Shown in pieces: positions 1 to 8,903 of a DNA stretch of 64,000 nucleotides (position 1 is its first letter; each line of letters starts with the position of its first letter). Source of the DNA: Agrobacterium tumefaciens (lineage in GTDB: Bacteria > Pseudomonadota > Alphaproteobacteria > Rhizobiales > Rhizobiaceae); NCBI RefSeq assembly GCF_017726655.1, contig NZ_CP072309.1, positions 62,001 through 126,000 of the forward strand. Direction: 5' to 3'. A program made the position numbers and the translations under genes. The notes under the pieces are model-generated. The model did not search any database, had not been told where the DNA came from, and saw only the letters and a program-made list of their open reading frames with translations.

Positions 1-2
1 CG

Positions 3-1163
3 GAGACCTTGAAAGCGCTGACGGCAACTCAAAACCCTGAAGAGTTGTCGCCGCAGGCGCGTCAAGCGCTTTTCGCCAAGGCCGTGTCGATCATCGACAT
101 GATCGGCAACAGCAACATCCAGCTGATCGGCTTCAAGATCGACGTGCCGGACGAGAAGGAAGGGGCCGCTGGCAAAAGGGTCAAGGCTACCATCGACCGC
201 ATGGACATGAAGATGGATAGCCGCAAGCTCGACATCGGCATGAAAGGCATGTCGATCGGCGATGAAGACGGAAAGATGGAAGTCGCCGAAGCGAGCCTGA
301 CAGGTTTTGACTGGAGCTCCACGCTCAAGGGAATGTCCGACATCGTCGGGCTTGACGAGAGCGAGATGGAGACCTTTGCCTTCAACCGCCTGATTCCGGA
401 ATTCGGCCGGATGCATCTGGGTGGTATCAACGTCGATTTCGCCGCGCCGGAAAAACCCGATGAAGAGGCTCCCGCCAAGCCTGAGCGCATCAAGCTCTCG
501 CTCAAGAATTTCGATATGGGACTGACGAAGCCCTACAACGGAATTCCGACCGACATCGAGATCAGGCAGGAAGACCTGACGCTTCCAGTTCCAGCGGACT
601 CGCAAGAAGACATTTTCGTTCAGGCCCGCAAGCTTGGTCTCGAAACGCTCGCAGTTTCTTATGGGCTTTCCGCGGGCTGGGACGAGCCGAACAGCAATCT
701 CGTGATCCGCGACATCTCGCTCAGCAGCAAGGATATCGGCAGCATCAAGTTCTCGGGTCTGGCAAGCGGCTTTACGGAGGAGTTTTTCTCCTTCGACATC
801 AATCGCGCCCAGGCGGCTCTCTTCGGTCTGGCCGGCCGTGAGCTGACGTTGACCGTCAAGGACGAAGGCTTGGTGGCGAAGGCGATCAAACTCTACGCGC
901 TCGAAAACAACATGTCGGAAGATCAGGTGCGGGCAATGCTCACGCTGGTTGCCGGCATGATGCTGCCACAACTGGCCGCCGACCAGCCAAAGCTGCAAAA
1001 TGCCGTGGACGCGCTCGTCAAATTTATCAGCAAGCCCGGGACGTTGACGGTGACCGTGAAATCCACAGGTGCAAACGGCCTCGGCATGTTCGACCTGATC
1101 GCGGCCTCTGATAATCCGATGCTTCTTCTCGACAAGGTGGATATTCAGGCAACCGCCGAATAA
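3..1163 (+). CDS. Conserved hypothetical protein, 5'-truncated by window edge
   Basis: The reading frame is already open at base 3, so the gene almost certainly begins upstream; a TTG at 9 is only a possible internal start. About 386 residues are visible. The protein is acidic and soluble-looking, without a membrane segment or recognisable catalytic motif. It is rich in alternating hydrophobic/charged stretches and short Gly-Met-Ser/Asp turns, which suggests a large beta-rich fold such as the lipid-transfer-like or AsmA-like repeat proteins; that is inference only. It is followed at once by a stem-loop that would end transcription. I do not recognise the family. Being a gene: near certain. 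Function: unknown. Confidence 0.85.
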   Translation, partial: ETLKALTATQNPEELSPQARQALFAKAVSIIDMIGNSNIQLIGFKIDVPDEKEGAAGKRVKATIDRMDMKMDSRKLDIGMKGMSIGDEDGKMEVAEASLTGFDWSSTLKGMSDIVGLDESEMETFAFNRLIPEFGRMHLGGINVDFAAPEKPDEEAPAKPERIKLSLKNFDMGLTKPYNGIPTDIEIRQEDLTLPVPADSQEDIFVQARKLGLETLAVSYGLSAGWDEPNSNLVIRDISLSSKDIGSIKFSGLASGFTEEFFSFDINRAQAALFGLAGRELTLTVKDEGLVAKAIKLYALENNMSEDQVRAMLTLVAGMMLPQLAADQPKLQNAVDALVKFISKPGTLTVTVKSTGANGLGMFDLIAASDNPMLLLDKVDIQATAE

Positions 1164-1179
1164 TCCGACCATGCCGAAC

Positions 1180-1209
1180 GTCTCAAGCTCGACCTGTCGG
1201 GCTTGAGAC
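1180..1209 (+). terminator. Stem-loop terminator after the first gene
   Basis: Perfect 9-bp arms GTCTCAAGC (1180-1188) and GCTTGAGAC (1201-1209) with a 12-nt loop lie 17 bases after the stop codon. A short T-rich stretch follows (cctttctg), so the U-tract is weak. Confidence 0.55.
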
Positions 1210-1309
1210 CAGCCTTTCTGCGTGATCAGAAAGTCGTGGGCAGGGAACTTCCCCGCGCGTGCAGGGATTATGACGGTCGTATCCGCTGACGGTCATTGCG
1301 GTCATAGGC

Positions 1310-1813
1310 ATGAGGATCAGTCCCTTGAAGACCCAAGAATTAACATTCCCCCCGAGCGAGCAAGTCCCCAACAACGGGAGATTTTCGGTAGTGATCTATC
1401 GGGGCGTCGGACCGGCTCTTGACTCCGCGGGATTTGAGGCGCTGTTCTCCCGCAACGGGTGGACCGGCATCTGGCGCAATGGCGTGTTTGACTACCACCA
1501 CTACCACTCGAAAGCGCATGAGGTTTTAGGCGTCGGGCGTGGCGAAGCGACATTGCAGATTGGCGGACCACAGGGTGAGGCGGTGGACGTCAAGCAGGGA
1601 GACTGCCTGATTCTGCCAGCCGGAACCGGCCACAAGAGGTTGAAGGCTTCGGCCGACTTTCAGGTCGTCGGCGCCTATCCACCCGGCCAGGAAGCGGACA
1701 TCCAGACGTCTTCGCCTGACGACGACATGCTGGCGGCGATCAAGTCACTGCCGAAGCCCGAGACCGACCCGGTGCATGGCGCGGTCGGCGGCCTCACGAC
1801 GATGTGGCGTTGA
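1310..1813 (+). CDS. Cupin-domain protein (YjlB-like)
   Basis: A 167-residue single-domain cupin. The two cupin motifs are visible: HYHSKAHEVLGV followed by a Gly-rich strand around residues 63-80, and GDCLILPAGTGHKRL around 97-111, which supply the usual His/Glu metal-binding set. The opening segment (P-N-N-x-x-x-x-V-V-I-Y) resembles the YjlB family, whose reaction is unknown. No good ribosome-binding site precedes the ATG at 1310, so the exact start is uncertain. Its 3' end overlaps the convergent phosphopantetheinyl transferase by 20 bases, so the two genes may interfere through antisense transcription. There is no evidence that it belongs to the NRPS pathway beside it. Confidence 0.8.
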   Translation: MRISPLKTQELTFPPSEQVPNNGRFSVVIYRGVGPALDSAGFEALFSRNGWTGIWRNGVFDYHHYHSKAHEVLGVGRGEATLQIGGPQGEAVDVKQGDCLILPAGTGHKRLKASADFQVVGAYPPGQEADIQTSSPDDDMLAAIKSLPKPETDPVHGAVGGLTTMWR

Positions 1814-2471
1814 AGACGGAGCTACGCGTCAGGCTGAAGAATGGCGGCGGCCTGTACAGCCTCCCCTCCACCCGCCAAAAGACCTCTGTCGCGCCGTAAC
1901 TCGAGACGGCGCTTAACCTGCCTTCATAGAGACGTGTTTCAATCTCAACCGCCTCGATGCGCGATGCGATACCGAGACATTTTGCGTGCGCCTCCTTCGC
2001 TGCCCAGCGGGAAAGAAGGAACGTTCGCGCGCCACCATGAAGCTCGACCGCCTCCGCGTCCGTAAAGCTGTCGTCAGGTGGCGGCTCGGCATCGAGCGGC
2101 TCGATATCGACGCCGATTGGCGCACGGCTGAGGCCGATCAGGCAATGTGGAAAGCGTCCCCCAACACTCATATGCCATCCGGTCGGATGAAAGACGTGCG
2201 GCCCGCCAAATTGCGTCCTGCCGACAATGATTTCGTCCGGGTGCAAACCTGACGCGCGCGCAAGAAGAACCTTCACCAGGCGTCGGCGAAGGCCGCGCAC
2301 CCCAGCATCCGGTCGAGATGCGAGATCTTCGAAATCGGAGCGAGACAGCGTTGCCCCGCCCGCCATACGCTCCGTCGCAACCTCATCGAGACGGAAGTGC
2401 CAGACGAGCCCCTGATCGCCCGCCTGCTTCAGCGAACCGCCATCTCCCGAATGCCAGATAATGCCGCTCAT
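1794..2471 (-). CDS. 4'-phosphopantetheinyl transferase (Sfp type)
   Basis: 225 residues when started at the ATG at 2471, which overlaps the NRPS stop codon as ATGA; that overlap decided the start over an upstream in-frame one. Sfp-family signatures are present: GVDIE near residues 120-124 (Mg/CoA binding) and WAAKEA near 156-161. The enzyme would transfer phosphopantetheine from CoA to the carrier-domain serine of the upstream NRPS. The direct overlap implies translational coupling and a dedicated NRPS/activator pair, although it could also serve other carrier proteins. Length is typical for the family. The family call is secure; the substrate pairing is inferred from position. Confidence 0.88.
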   Translation of the reverse strand: MSGIIWHSGDGGSLKQAGDQGLVWHFRLDEVATERMAGGATLSRSDFEDLASRPDAGVRGLRRRLVKVLLARASGLHPDEIIVGRTQFGGPHVFHPTGWHMSVGGRFPHCLIGLSRAPIGVDIEPLDAEPPPDDSFTDAEAVELHGGARTFLLSRWAAKEAHAKCLGIASRIEAVEIETRLYEGRLSAVSSYGATEVFWRVEGRLYRPPPFFSLTRSSVFNATSS

Positions 2472-5400
2472 GCATTCCGCACGAGCTGCGCCGGAGACCC
2501 TTCCCAAGATGTTCCGGCCGGCAGCGTCTCGCCTTTCATGACGACAGAGAGATCGCCGAGCTGGGCATCCTCGCCGATCTCGGCATCGTAAAGCACGATG
2601 GCATAAGAACCGATGACGGCACGGTCAGCAACCGCCACGCCGCTGACTTTCATGACGCGATCCTCGAACAGGTGTGTCTGCAAGCCGGAATATTCGTTGA
2701 GCGCGACCTCATCGCCGATCCGTACAAGATCATGTTCGGTGATGTCGGTCGTGTCGATAAAGCAGTCCCGACCGATCTTGCAGCCGAGAAGGCGGAGATA
2801 AAAGGCGAGCCAAGGCGTTCCACGCAGCGGCTGGAGCAGGTTCGGTACTGCAAGGTTCTCGTAGGTTGCTGTCACAAGTTCCGTCCGCCACACGAAGGTG
2901 CTCCAGAGCGGCTTTGTCGTCGGCTTGTAACGCCCCATTACCAGCCATTTAAGGCCGACGACAGACAAGCCGCAGGCGACAGCAAACCCGATATAGAGGA
3001 AAGGGAAAACTGCTGCGATCAACCAATGACTGTCGTCAAAATCCTGGATATCACCGACGATGGAGAACAGCAGGCTGAAGAACGCCAGGAACAATGTCAG
3101 CGGCAGGATCACGCGGATCGCCTCGATCGCAAGGCGCATCGCAACGAGGCGCGGTCCGGGATTGAAGCGCGCACCCTCATCGAACAGGCCAACGGCCTGT
3201 CGCACGGGGAGCGAAATCGGCGGGGAGCCGAACCACGTCCCATCGGGCTTCTCGGCGCCACCATCTGCCGGGGGCTTGGACAGGACGCCGATCAGAACGC
3301 CATCGGCAATGGTTGCGCCCGTTGGCAAAAGCGCCGAGTTGCCGATGAAGGATCGACGCCCGATGCGCGTATGCGCAAGTTCGATAATGCCTGGCTCATG
3401 GCGCGCCGCGCCGAAGACAACCGCATCGGCGATGAAGCTTTCCGGCCCGATATCGACGAGGTCGGGAACGATCTTCGCGGCGGTGGAGATTTCGGCGCGC
3501 TTGCCGATCCGCACGCCAAGCGCCCGGTACCAGGGAATGACGTAAAGCGTGGCGTAGATCGGATGAAGCAGTGCCAATGCGAGATCGTTCACCTGCTGGA
3601 CAAACCAGAACCGCAGGTAGAACCAGCTGTGGATCGAGTAGCGCCCCGGTCGCACCGACCCGAGGATCAGCCGCTTGGCAGCGACCGTCAGAACGCACAT
3701 GAGGACGATATAGGTGAGCGCCAGGACCGGCGAAATCAACAGGTAGGAATACCCGTCCGTATTCCAGTCGATTTCGATCATCGCAATCAGACCCGGCGCG
3801 ATCGGCAGGATCGCAACGAGCGGAAGAACGGCGGCGGCAACGAAAAGGCCAAAACCTACGAGGAACCGGCGCAGGAAGCCCGCCTCCTCATCCCGCTTTG
3901 GAACACGTCCGGTCGCGATACATTTGGCGGGGGAGCCGCTCCAGCTTTGCCCCGCCGGGATCGACTGGTTCATCGGCAGGGACGAAAGATCATCGAGTGC
4001 TGCAGCGTCGCCAACTGCCCCATTGCGTCCCACCACCGACATCGTCCCGATAAAGGCGCTGTTGCCGATTGATACCGGACCGATGCGGAGCAGCCCGCGT
4101 TCGACCGAACTTGTTGCCAACATCGCGTAATCGCTGACAATGGCGTCATCGCCAATGCTGACGAGATCGGCCGTGTCGATGTTGACGGTTCCGATGAAGG
4201 CACGACGACCGATCCTGGCGCCAAGCAACCGATAATAAAAACGGATCATCGGCGTGCCGCTGAGATAAGGCGTGGCTATGATGTCTGAAAGGCGCCTGAC
4301 GAACCACCAGCGCAGATAGTAACTGCTCCAGAGCGGATAGTCGCCCGACCGATAACGGCCAATGATCAGCCATTTGACGAGAATGGCAAACAACATACCC
4401 AGGGGCGGAATGAAAATGAAACTCAGGCCGCCAAGAAGCAGCGCTGAGACGCGCCCGAAGTCTTCGACCAGATAGGTATAGGCGAGATAGGGGAAGAACC
4501 ATTGCAGGCCCGCCACAGCGTAAATGGGGATGAGGGCAAGTGTCTGAAGCGCCCAGCATAGGCGTTTCTGGGACTGGCTGACCCGGTGGAACGGTTCCTG
4601 CACCACGCTCTCGGCTATGACGCGGTCCCGCAGCCGTTCGGCAAGCAGACGGATAGTCGGCGCGGCATAAAGGTCCTGAATGGAAACGCCGGATAGGCCG
4701 GGAGATTTGCGGATCGCCGATGCCAGGCGGGCGGCTTTAAGGGAATGGCCACCCAAATCCTCGAATAGATCGTCCACCACCGATACTTTCTGCGGGGCGA
4801 AAGCTTCCGACCAGATGCCATGAAGCTGCATTTCGAGCGGCGTTTCGGGAGCGACCATCTCGCGGTCGGAAACGGAAACGACCACAGGACGCTGCAGCGC
4901 TTTGCGATCCACCTTGCCAGAGGCCGGCAGTGTCGGCAGGGCATCCAGCACCTGGTAGGCGGCCGGCCGCATATAATTGGGCAAACGGTCATTCACCCGT
5001 TTGCGCGCGGCTTCGATGTCGACTGCGGCACTGCCGCGCGCAACAAGGAATGCAGCCAAAAGCTCCGATCCGTCGTTGTCGCGGAAGAGGTGGACGACCG
5101 CCTGGGCGACGGACGCATCCTCGGCAATGACTGCTTCAATTTCTGCGAGTTCGACACGGAAACCGCGAATTTTTACCTGCGTATCGATACGGCCCATGAA
5201 CTCGATGTCACCGACGGCATCGAGACGTACAAGGTCGCCGGATCGGTAAATTCGGGCGGGGCGGCCGTCCGGCCCGTTAAAAGGCGTTGTCACGAATTTG
5301 TCGGCCGTCAGGTCCGGCCGGTTCACATAACCGCCACTGAGCCCAGGCCCGCCGATGACGAGTTCGCCTTCGGCACCGGCATTGACTGGCCAGAGTTTGT

Positions 5401-6502
5401 CATCGACGATCCAGGCGGTATAGCCCGGCAGCGGCCGGCCTATCGTTACGCGGCGGCCGGGCTGCACCTCCGTCCAGGTTGCCGTGACAGTCGTTTCGGT
5501 CGGGCCATAGGTGTTGAGGATACGAAGACCGGGACGCGCCCAACGGTCGACCAGATCAGGCGGGCAGGCTTCGCCACCCAGGTTCACAATCCGTAATGTC
5601 GGTATCTGCGTCTCAACGAGGGTAAAGAGCGACGGCACGACATGCCAGACGTTAACCCCTTCTTCCGCAAGGGTGATCGCCACATCCGGGCCAGCTTTGT
5701 GAAGCGCCTCGGTCGCGACAAGCAGCTCTGCCCCGGCGGCAAATGCACTCCACATGGTTTCGATGGACATGTCGAAAGCGATGCTGAAGCCGCCGAACAC
5801 CCGGTCGCTGTCTTCGATAGCAAGGATTGCGCCTTCGGACCGCAGGAAGTGGCAGGCGCTGCAATGGGAGATCATCACTCCCTTCGGGCGCCCGGTGGTT
5901 CCAGATGTATAGATGATATAGGCGAGATCATCAGGCGTCGCGCCGCTTTCGGCGCGGGTAATTGGCACGGCGTCCTGAGCGGCAAGATCGCCAAGCGTCT
6001 CGTTGACGACAAGGGTCGTGACCCGCATGCCGCCCGCGCGCTCGGCATCCGTAACGATTAGCTTCGCGCCGCTATCTTCGGCAATGAAATCGATGCGATC
6101 CTGCGGATAGGTCCAGTCGACGGGCACGTAGCACGCGCCGGCCCAAAGCGTGCCGAGAATGGCCATATATTGATCGAGGCCGCGCGGCAGGCAGATGACG
6201 ACACGATCACCACGCTTGACGCCCATCGAATGCAGCTGCCTCGCAAACCGGACGGCGCGCTCGGCAAGCTGTCCGTAGGTCAGTTCTTTGCGGCGGCTGT
6301 TTTCGGGGTCATTCCCGAGCAGTCGGACTGCGCACTTGTTTTGGTAACGCCTCGCTGTCTGCTCGAATATTTCGTGCAGCATCTCGTCGCGGGCATAAGG
6401 CTCATCCTCTCGGATTGGAAGAGAAGGCGCAATCGGCGCAAATACCGTAAGTTCCAACTGCCTTTCGGCGGTCACATTCCGATCCATAGTGTCACCAGGC
6501 AT
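2468..6502 (-). CDS. Pls/PosA-family non-ribosomal peptide synthetase
   Basis: 1344 residues (a second ATG five codons in is equally possible). Domains in order: an adenylation domain, about 45-540, with YTSGTTGRPKG (198-208), TYGPTE (331-336), YRSGDL (419-424) and KIRGFR (444-449); a carrier domain with LGGHS, Ser587; then from about 645 a membrane region with three repeats of paired helices plus left-handed beta-helix-like hexapeptide blocks (roughly 645-850, 880-1110, 1130-1340). There is no classical condensation or thioesterase domain. This is the layout of epsilon-poly-lysine synthetase-like enzymes, in which membrane-bound tandem domains polymerise one amino acid. The pocket has FDMSIETM: Asp then Met, with Glu at the 239-equivalent position, which suits a basic amino acid such as ornithine or lysine (inference). 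The phosphopantetheinyl transferase follows in the same operon. Confidence 0.88.
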   Translation of the reverse strand: MPGDTMDRNVTAERQLELTVFAPIAPSLPIREDEPYARDEMLHEIFEQTARRYQNKCAVRLLGNDPENSRRKELTYGQLAERAVRFARQLHSMGVKRGDRVVICLPRGLDQYMAILGTLWAGACYVPVDWTYPQDRIDFIAEDSGAKLIVTDAERAGGMRVTTLVVNETLGDLAAQDAVPITRAESGATPDDLAYIIYTSGTTGRPKGVMISHCSACHFLRSEGAILAIEDSDRVFGGFSIAFDMSIETMWSAFAAGAELLVATEALHKAGPDVAITLAEEGVNVWHVVPSLFTLVETQIPTLRIVNLGGEACPPDLVDRWARPGLRILNTYGPTETTVTATWTEVQPGRRVTIGRPLPGYTAWIVDDKLWPVNAGAEGELVIGGPGLSGGYVNRPDLTADKFVTTPFNGPDGRPARIYRSGDLVRLDAVGDIEFMGRIDTQVKIRGFRVELAEIEAVIAEDASVAQAVVHLFRDNDGSELLAAFLVARGSAAVDIEAARKRVNDRLPNYMRPAAYQVLDALPTLPASGKVDRKALQRPVVVSVSDREMVAPETPLEMQLHGIWSEAFAPQKVSVVDDLFEDLGGHSLKAARLASAIRKSPGLSGVSIQDLYAAPTIRLLAERLRDRVIAESVVQEPFHRVSQSQKRLCWALQTLALIPIYAVAGLQWFFPYLAYTYLVEDFGRVSALLLGGLSFIFIPPLGMLFAILVKWLIIGRYRSGDYPLWSSYYLRWWFVRRLSDIIATPYLSGTPMIRFYYRLLGARIGRRAFIGTVNIDTADLVSIGDDAIVSDYAMLATSSVERGLLRIGPVSIGNSAFIGTMSVVGRNGAVGDAAALDDLSSLPMNQSIPAGQSWSGSPAKCIATGRVPKRDEEAGFLRRFLVGFGLFVAAAVLPLVAILPIAPGLIAMIEIDWNTDGYSYLLISPVLALTYIVLMCVLTVAAKRLILGSVRPGRYSIHSWFYLRFWFVQQVNDLALALLHPIYATLYVIPWYRALGVRIGKRAEISTAAKIVPDLVDIGPESFIADAVVFGAARHEPGIIELAHTRIGRRSFIGNSALLPTGATIADGVLIGVLSKPPADGGAEKPDGTWFGSPPISLPVRQAVGLFDEGARFNPGPRLVAMRLAIEAIRVILPLTLFLAFFSLLFSIVGDIQDFDDSHWLIAAVFPFLYIGFAVACGLSVVGLKWLVMGRYKPTTKPLWSTFVWRTELVTATYENLAVPNLLQPLRGTPWLAFYLRLLGCKIGRDCFIDTTDITEHDLVRIGDEVALNEYSGLQTHLFEDRVMKVSGVAVADRAVIGSYAIVLYDAEIGEDAQLGDLSVVMKGETLPAGTSWEGSPAQLVRNA

Positions 6503-6556
6503 GTAAAACTGATGCCGCTATACATGATTTGGAATTGCGACGAAAGGAGGAGCAAT

Positions 6557-6691
6557 ATGGCTACTTTTTTAGCATCGCCCGTTCCGTCCGGCGCTCAGAC
6601 AGGCGTTTATCCGGGCCTCGGCAAGACGCGAGAATGCCGGCGCGGATACCGTCACGGCGAAAGGGCCAGATCGATGGCTGCCTCACAATGA
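6557..6691 (+). CDS. Candidate 44-residue small ORF opposite NRPS promoter
   Basis: A very good ribosome-binding site, AAGGAGG (6544-6550), stands six bases before an ATG that opens 44 codons, in the gap upstream of the NRPS gene and on the opposite strand. The product is basic in its second half (several Arg), has no membrane segment and matches no family I know. Its last 40 bases overlap the 3' end of the racemase gene in antisense. It may be a real small protein, the remnant of a longer gene, or chance. Confidence 0.3.
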   Translation: MATFLASPVPSGAQTGVYPGLGKTRECRRGYRHGERARSMAASQ

Positions 6692-7344
6692 ATCCGTGTC
6701 GTATCGAAGACGGGCACCGTCACATTGCCCTGGTTGAGTAGCATGCATACTTCCGTGCAGCCAAGGATCACGCTGTCAGCCCCGACGGCCACCAGACGCT
6801 GGGCAACGTCTTCGAATTTCGAGCGGCTTTCGTCCTCGATGATGTCCATGCAGAGCTCATCATAGATGATGCGATGCACCTCTGCCCGGTCATTTTCGTC
6901 TGGAATAATTGGGTGAAGTGATGCTTCGACAAGCCGGTCACGATAGAAGCTTTGCTCCATCGTAAAGGCGGTGGCGATCAGCCCCGGGCGGTTGAGACCG
7001 GCGGTTGAAATGCGTTGCGCGGTGGCATCAGCGATGTGCAGTAACGGAATGGTCACGTCAGCCATCATCGCCGATGCGACCTTATGCATCGTGTTCGTCG
7101 CCAGCAGGATGAAGTCTGCACCGCCCTTTTCCAACGCCTTCGCCTCGGCATTGAGAATGGAGGCCGCAGCATCCCATTGCCCGAGCGCCTGCAGCGCCTC
7201 AATCTTCGCAAAATCGAGAGAGCGGATCAAAAGCTCGGGCGAATGAAGGCCGCCGAGACGATCACGGGTGATCTCGCACAGCGTCCGATAATAGATCTGG
7301 GTCGATGCGGCCGACATGCCGCCGAGAATTCCGATGGTTTTCAT
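6652..7344 (-). CDS. Aspartate/glutamate racemase family protein
   Basis: 230 residues from the ATG at 7344 (MKTIGILGG); an earlier in-frame ATG at 7362 would add six residues. The N-terminal strand-glycine motif and the second catalytic motif LGCTE (Cys196) are typical of cofactor-independent Asp/Glu racemases. The first catalytic position, usually Cys in C-N-T, is Thr83 (ATNTMH). The L-specific E. coli O157 enzyme EcL-DER is reported with the same Thr/Cys pair, so a one-directional or Glu/Asp-specific enzyme is plausible. It lies 149 bases upstream of the NRPS start on the same strand, just after a nucleobase permease gene. Supply of a D-amino acid to the NRPS is possible but unsupported. 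Confidence 0.85.
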   Translation of the reverse strand: MKTIGILGGMSAASTQIYYRTLCEITRDRLGGLHSPELLIRSLDFAKIEALQALGQWDAAASILNAEAKALEKGGADFILLATNTMHKVASAMMADVTIPLLHIADATAQRISTAGLNRPGLIATAFTMEQSFYRDRLVEASLHPIIPDENDRAEVHRIIYDELCMDIIEDESRSKFEDVAQRLVAVGADSVILGCTEVCMLLNQGNVTVPVFDTTRIHCEAAIDLALSP

Positions 7345-7382
7345 GATCTCATCACCATCCAAGCGACAACATTATATGTGCG

Positions 7383-8705
7383 TCACTTCGCGCCCGTTGA
7401 TCTGCCGAGGCCCAGCAGATGATAAAAGGCAATCGCGCCGATCGTCGCCGTGCCGATACCGTCAAGCGTGAAGCCGGCGACGTTGAGCTTGAAGTTGCCG
7501 GCACCGAGAACAAGCGCGATACCGACGGTGATGAGGTTGCGTGGCTCGGAAAAATCTACCTTGTTTTCAACCCAGATGCGGCCCGCAGTCGCGGCAATCA
7601 GGCCAAAAACGACAACGGACAGCCCGCCGATAACGGGTCCCGGTATTGTCTGGATCAGCGCACCGAACTTCGGTGAGAAACCGAGGAGGATGGCGACCAG
7701 TGCCGCAACAACGAACACGAGCGTCGAGAAAATGCGGGTGATCGCCATGACGCCCATGTTTTCGGCATAAGTCGTCATGCCGGTTCCGCCGAAGGCGCCG
7801 GAAAACATCGTCGCTAGACCATCACCGATAAAGGCGCGCCCGAGATAACGGTCGAGGTTCTGGCCGGTCATTGCGCCGATCGCTTTGATATGCCCCAGAT
7901 TTTCAGCAACAAGGATAACGACCACGGGCGCAATCAGCGTGATGGCGGATGCGGAAAACACCGGAGCGGTGAAAGTCGGCAGACCGAACCATGATGCAGC
8001 TGCGACGCCGCTAAAGTCGACGGGTTTGCCGAGACCGAGGCCGTTTGCCACCACGAGATAGGCGATATAGGCAATGGCACCACCCAGGAGGATCGGCAGG
8101 CGGCGCGCCATGCCGGGCGCATAGACGGCAATGGCACCGACTGATGCGACAGTCAGGATCGCAATCCAACGCGAGAGCTGGTCGCCATCGGGATTACCGG
8201 GACCAGAGCCGGAAGCGCTGGCAATCGCAATAGGCGCGAGAACGAGGCCGATCGCCGCGACGATCGCGCCCGTCAAAACCGGCGGCATCAGTTTCTCGAT
8301 CCAGTTGTGTCCGGCGATCATGACGATAACGCCGATCAACGCATAGAGCATACCGGCTGCGATGATGCCGCCGAGCGCCAGGGCAATATTCGGGCTCGCG
8401 GCACCGGCAGCGGCACCCGTTGCAACAAGCACGGGCCCGATAAATGCGAAGGACGAGCCAAGATAGCTTGGAACGCGACCGCCAACGGCGATGAAGAAGA
8501 TCAGCGTCGAGATACCGGAAAACAGGATCGAGACGTTGGGGTCGAAACCCATGATCAGCGGGGCTAGAACCGTAGAACCGAACATCGCAACGACATGCTG
8601 CAGCCCAAGCACAGCCGTCTGTCCGGCGGGCAACCGCTCATCGGGCAGGATGCGCCCTTCGGTTTTCAGTCTCCAACGCGGAAAATATCCACCCCTATCG
8701 CTCAT
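7383..8705 (-). CDS. NCS2 family uracil/xanthine permease
   Basis: 440 residues from ATG 8705, which has a GGGGGA ribosome-binding site; a TTG at 8726 is less likely. The protein is almost entirely hydrophobic, with about 12-14 helices. It carries the nucleobase-cation symporter-2 signatures AENLGHIKA and GGTGMTTYAENMG in the middle of the chain, with Glu residues that bind the base in UraA. It should import uracil, xanthine or a similar base with protons across the inner membrane. The racemase gene starts 38 bases downstream and could be cotranscribed. No purine or pyrimidine catabolic gene is adjacent, so the substrate cannot be chosen. Confidence 0.88.
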   Translation of the reverse strand: MSDRGGYFPRWRLKTEGRILPDERLPAGQTAVLGLQHVVAMFGSTVLAPLIMGFDPNVSILFSGISTLIFFIAVGGRVPSYLGSSFAFIGPVLVATGAAAGAASPNIALALGGIIAAGMLYALIGVIVMIAGHNWIEKLMPPVLTGAIVAAIGLVLAPIAIASASGSGPGNPDGDQLSRWIAILTVASVGAIAVYAPGMARRLPILLGGAIAYIAYLVVANGLGLGKPVDFSGVAAASWFGLPTFTAPVFSASAITLIAPVVVILVAENLGHIKAIGAMTGQNLDRYLGRAFIGDGLATMFSGAFGGTGMTTYAENMGVMAITRIFSTLVFVVAALVAILLGFSPKFGALIQTIPGPVIGGLSVVVFGLIAATAGRIWVENKVDFSEPRNLITVGIALVLGAGNFKLNVAGFTLDGIGTATIGAIAFYHLLGLGRSTGAK

Positions 8706-8903
8706 TCTCGTCCCCCAAGGAAACAACCGGCAGGCATGCGCGAGGCTCCTCCCCTGGATTCACCGCCTCACAGAACGTCTGCCGTTTAATGACATACCGC
8801 TTGCGCACGAAGCCGAATCGGTTGCCGGCGCACTATTGTCAGGTACAGCGGTTCACCCCGACTGTCATCCGCTCCGGCCGGTTTTCCAGATGTCAGTGTT
8901 TTG

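Noticed and set aside
7371..7379. ATTATATGT copy identical to the pair before udh
   Set aside because: One 9-mer match 56 kb away is expected by chance at appreciable frequency; not taken as regulon evidence.
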